From contig OX344751.2 in assembly GCA_947034885.2 (NCBI GenBank), positions 10,230,001 to 10,294,000 on the forward strand: a stretch of 64,000 nt of DNA, read 5' to 3'. The stretch is from Thuidium tamariscinum. Taxonomy: Eukaryota; Streptophyta; Bryopsida; Hypnales; Thuidiaceae. A program made the translations under genes and the position numbers. How positions within the stretch are numbered: the first letter of the stretch is position 1; every line of letters starts with the position of its first letter. The notes under the pieces are model-generated. The model ran no database searches. It had not been told where the DNA came from and saw nothing but the letters and a program-made list of their open reading frames with translations. Positions 61,565 to 64,000 of the stretch are shown one piece after another.

Positions 61565-62522
61565 GCAACAATGCATGCTATTGTGCAACAATCTATATTG
61601 CCTTCTTTCTTAGCTTGTTAGCACCAACATTTCTACTTTAATCCATAGTATCTTCTATAGCTTTAGTACTAGCTTTGAACCAAGTTTGAATTTTAAAATT
61701 GAATTGTACACCTTCTAACAATGCTAGTATGTGAATATGAAAATGCGAGCATGTGAGCCTTGAGTATATATATGAATAGATATACTACTCAATTCTTCCC
61801 CTTCTCAGCCCCTCCTACTCTTCACTCTCAACACTTCCTGCAACCCCCACCCTTGTTCTATTTTTTTGCTTGAGCTATTTGGATGACTAGACAATGGAAT
61901 CCTACATAAACCATAATTTCAAGATTGAAGAGTAGACTTTTGAAGCTACTAGGGCACAACACCAATCTCGGGGCTTTTGATTGACCTAGTTTTGTTCCTA
62001 ATGCAACCATTAAAAGTGTTTATAATACAAAGACCTAAAATATAGATATCTAAAATATAGTTACACTATAATTATGGAAGGTTTTTATAAAACAAACACC
62101 TATGACATAGGTGTATAGTCCTTTAGACTCATGGACATACAATCCTAGGCTCACACGAAAGCAATTCTCATACTTCTTCAACCCTAATTGAAATGTTTCT
62201 TTTGTCTTGAGTATTGTATAAAATATAGTTGAAAGCTTGTAGATATAGTTAACAGCTTGATCATTCAAGTGAGATGATTTTTACCATTATCTTTGTTGAG
62301 TATAACAAAAAAAAACTTGTAAAATAGAGATCCATGTGTATTGTCTCTTATTTGGATTTTATTCAAAACTTTAAGAAAAAATTTCCAAAACTATTTGGAT
62401 TAAAGTTCAAGAATCCACCATGTGACTTTTTATTGTCATTGGACAAATTTGGACTCAAGTTTCTTAAGATTGAAAAAATTTGTAAAATTTGTACACCATC
62501 AATTGATAGGAATTTTAGATTG
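61565..62522. other. AT-rich spacer with a dispersed repeat
   Basis: 61690-62165 is the inverted partner of 37330-37590 (shared CCTTGAGTATATATATGAA and AGGTGTATAGTC blocks). No gene or other structure is supported. Confidence 0.5.
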
Positions 62523-62808
62523 ATGGTGAATTTTATTAAATTGGTAGTATTCCATTAATTTGACACTTTTGACAATTCAGACCGTGTAGTCTGAAGTCTA
62601 CATATGTTGTAGATGTCTAATATCTAGACCTGTCCAAGATGTTCTAGACTACATGGTCTAAAATCTAAATTTGTCATAGATTTTGAAAATCTATAAGAGT
62701 CCTAGATGTTTGGAAATGTATACCAATCGTAGATGCCAGTTTTGAGTTCAGACTATGTAGTCTGAAAAATGGCATTTAGAATATCGCCATTTTAATGAAA
62801 TTTGTCAT
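62523..62808. mobile_element. free-standing relative of the 59951 MITE
   Basis: Begins ATGGTGAATTTTATTAAATTG and ends CGCCATTTTAATGAAATTTGTCAT, the same inverted termini as the nested element, with the same internal GACCGTGTAGTCTGAAG-type blocks. ATTG is present on both sides, so the target duplication is unclear. Confidence 0.7.
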
Positions 62809-62978
62809 ATTGAATCTTTAAGTCAATCAAAGATACTTGAGATGACTCTAAATTTGATAATTCTAAATTTGAACTTATTGAATTCTTATTATCTAGTTGA
62901 AGACTTGAAAAATCAATAACAATATTGAAAAGATTAAGGTTTCCACAATCAAATATTGACATTGACAAGTAGTCAACA

Positions 62979-63297
62979 ATAATTGGGTTAGTAGGTGTTA
63001 TCACATTACAAGCAAAACTTGAGATGTGACATTGTTAATAAGTGGAACATGGTGTAAAGGAAGGATAGAGTGTCACTTCCTTGTATGTTTATTTGAACCT
63101 CATGACCACTCTGTATAATCCATTTATTGATAAAGTTAATGATTACTCAATTAACAAGTTGTCAATATAGATAGGGTTAGTAGGTGTTATCACATTACAT
63201 ATCAAAACTTGAGATGTGACATTTTTGGTAAGTAGAACATGGTATAAAGGAAGGGCATAGTGACACTCACTTGTATGTAAACCTCATAACCACTTAG
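62979..63297. repeat. two-copy tandem duplication, about 190-bp spacing
   Basis: GGGTTAGTAGGTGTTATCAC, AAAACTTGAGATGTGACATT, a GGAACATGGTxTAAAGGAAGG block and CTTGTATGT recur in the same order at 62985-63121 and 63174-63297. No reading frame. Confidence 0.8.
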
Positions 63298-63421
63298 AGA
63301 TTGCTCTCTCACTATAACCTTTAGAAGCAATTTAAAAAGCACTATTGTAACCACACAAAGAAAATAGAAATGGTCATCGCATACAACTTCAAAGATGAGG
63401 TCGCTAGCTAAATTCCATTAC

Positions 63422-64000
63422 CACTAAAAGAAAATCGCATCCGCCACAACCAAGTGAAATGCAACTATGTGTTCTACGCAACTTCCCTGCAACTACAACC
63501 CTCTATATTTGCACCAAATTTGATGTTCACACTATTGTAGTCGCAAAGTAGTTGTATTTTGAAGTTTTGAGTTGCATGTAGTTGCAAAGTAGTCGCAAGT
63601 TGAAGTTTTGGGTTATAGGATTGTAATAGAAGAATTTATATAAGGTATTATACATTCAAGATTCATCACACTTGCCAACATGGACCACTTTAGGTTTTGT
63701 AGAGTTCACTATGTCAAACTGCAGTTGCATATAATCTAAATTTGATTACAATTCAACTAGTTTGCAACTAGCTTGCAACTAAAAAATGTCTGAAATTTAC
63801 ATAGAAAGAAACTATAAGGTCAAAACAAGGTAATAGGAGCCAATTTTGAAACTTCTTTAGATCCTTTTGGAGGTCTTTTTGAAATTTTCAAGGAATGTTT
63901 TGACCCTATAGTTCAAAAAAAATCACTAGACTTTAACTAGAGAACTACTAACATGCGACTAGAAAACAACAAGAATGCACCTAGACATTAGGAAAAATTT
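63422..64000. mobile_element. second CACTA-like copy, cut by the window end
   Basis: Starts CACTAAAAGAAAATCGC and is collinear with 59473-60300, with an extra roughly 45-base GTTGCAAAGTAG-type segment near 63540-63590. It lacks the 59951 MITE and so gives that element's empty site. Its right end lies outside the window. Confidence 0.85.

Overview
The window looks like nuclear DNA of a land plant. It carries a TIR-NBS-LRR (TNL) immune receptor gene, an AMP deaminase of the plant FAC1 type, a plant FRD3/DTX-type MATE transporter, TTTAGGG-like repeats and many plant-type small transposons. Gene density is low, introns are AT-rich and the DNA just upstream of genes is GC-richer. A non-flowering plant such as a moss seems plausible, but the lineage is a guess. 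I built four spliced gene models by reading exons and splice sites by eye; in all four, every exon phase fits and the reading frame stays open from ATG to stop.

Layout. 1-19.3 kb: an intact TNL gene (3954-11216, plus strand) lies between the arms of a large, decayed inverted repeat (about 295-1935 and 16195-19262). Its LRR part is 26 exact 141-bp units. Degenerate LRR sequence continues beyond the stop and is broken up by small transposons (TIR elements, a CACTA-like foldback, a hAT element with a perfect 8-bp target duplication). 19.3-20.6 kb: exon-like sequence of an unrecognised gene. 20.6-24 kb: repeats, including extra copies of the end of the next gene mixed with telomere-like repeats. 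24116-27281 (minus): an eight-exon Sec14-like CRAL-TRIO lipid-transfer protein. 27.3-29.7 kb: GC-richer DNA without a recognisable gene. 29.7-32.5 kb: a Tc1/mariner (pogo-type) transposon with a broken transposase gene. 32.5-38.5 kb: repeat-rich AT-rich DNA, including a 738-bp foldback next to TTAA. 38502-49077 (minus): a complete 19-exon AMP deaminase gene. 51676-56931 (minus): a complete 13-exon MATE transporter gene. 58.9-64 kb: a nest of transposons, with a 2.1-kb CACTA-like element carrying three smaller elements and a second copy at the window edge that preserves the empty site of one of them.

The four genes do not form a pathway. The TNL is an intracellular immune receptor; the other three are housekeeping or transport genes on the same strand (lipid transfer or signalling, purine salvage, organic-anion efflux). 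The most unusual features are the perfectly phased LRR array, the inverted repeat around the receptor, the family of TTAA-flanked elements with CCC termini, and the partial triplication of the Sec14 gene's 3' end.
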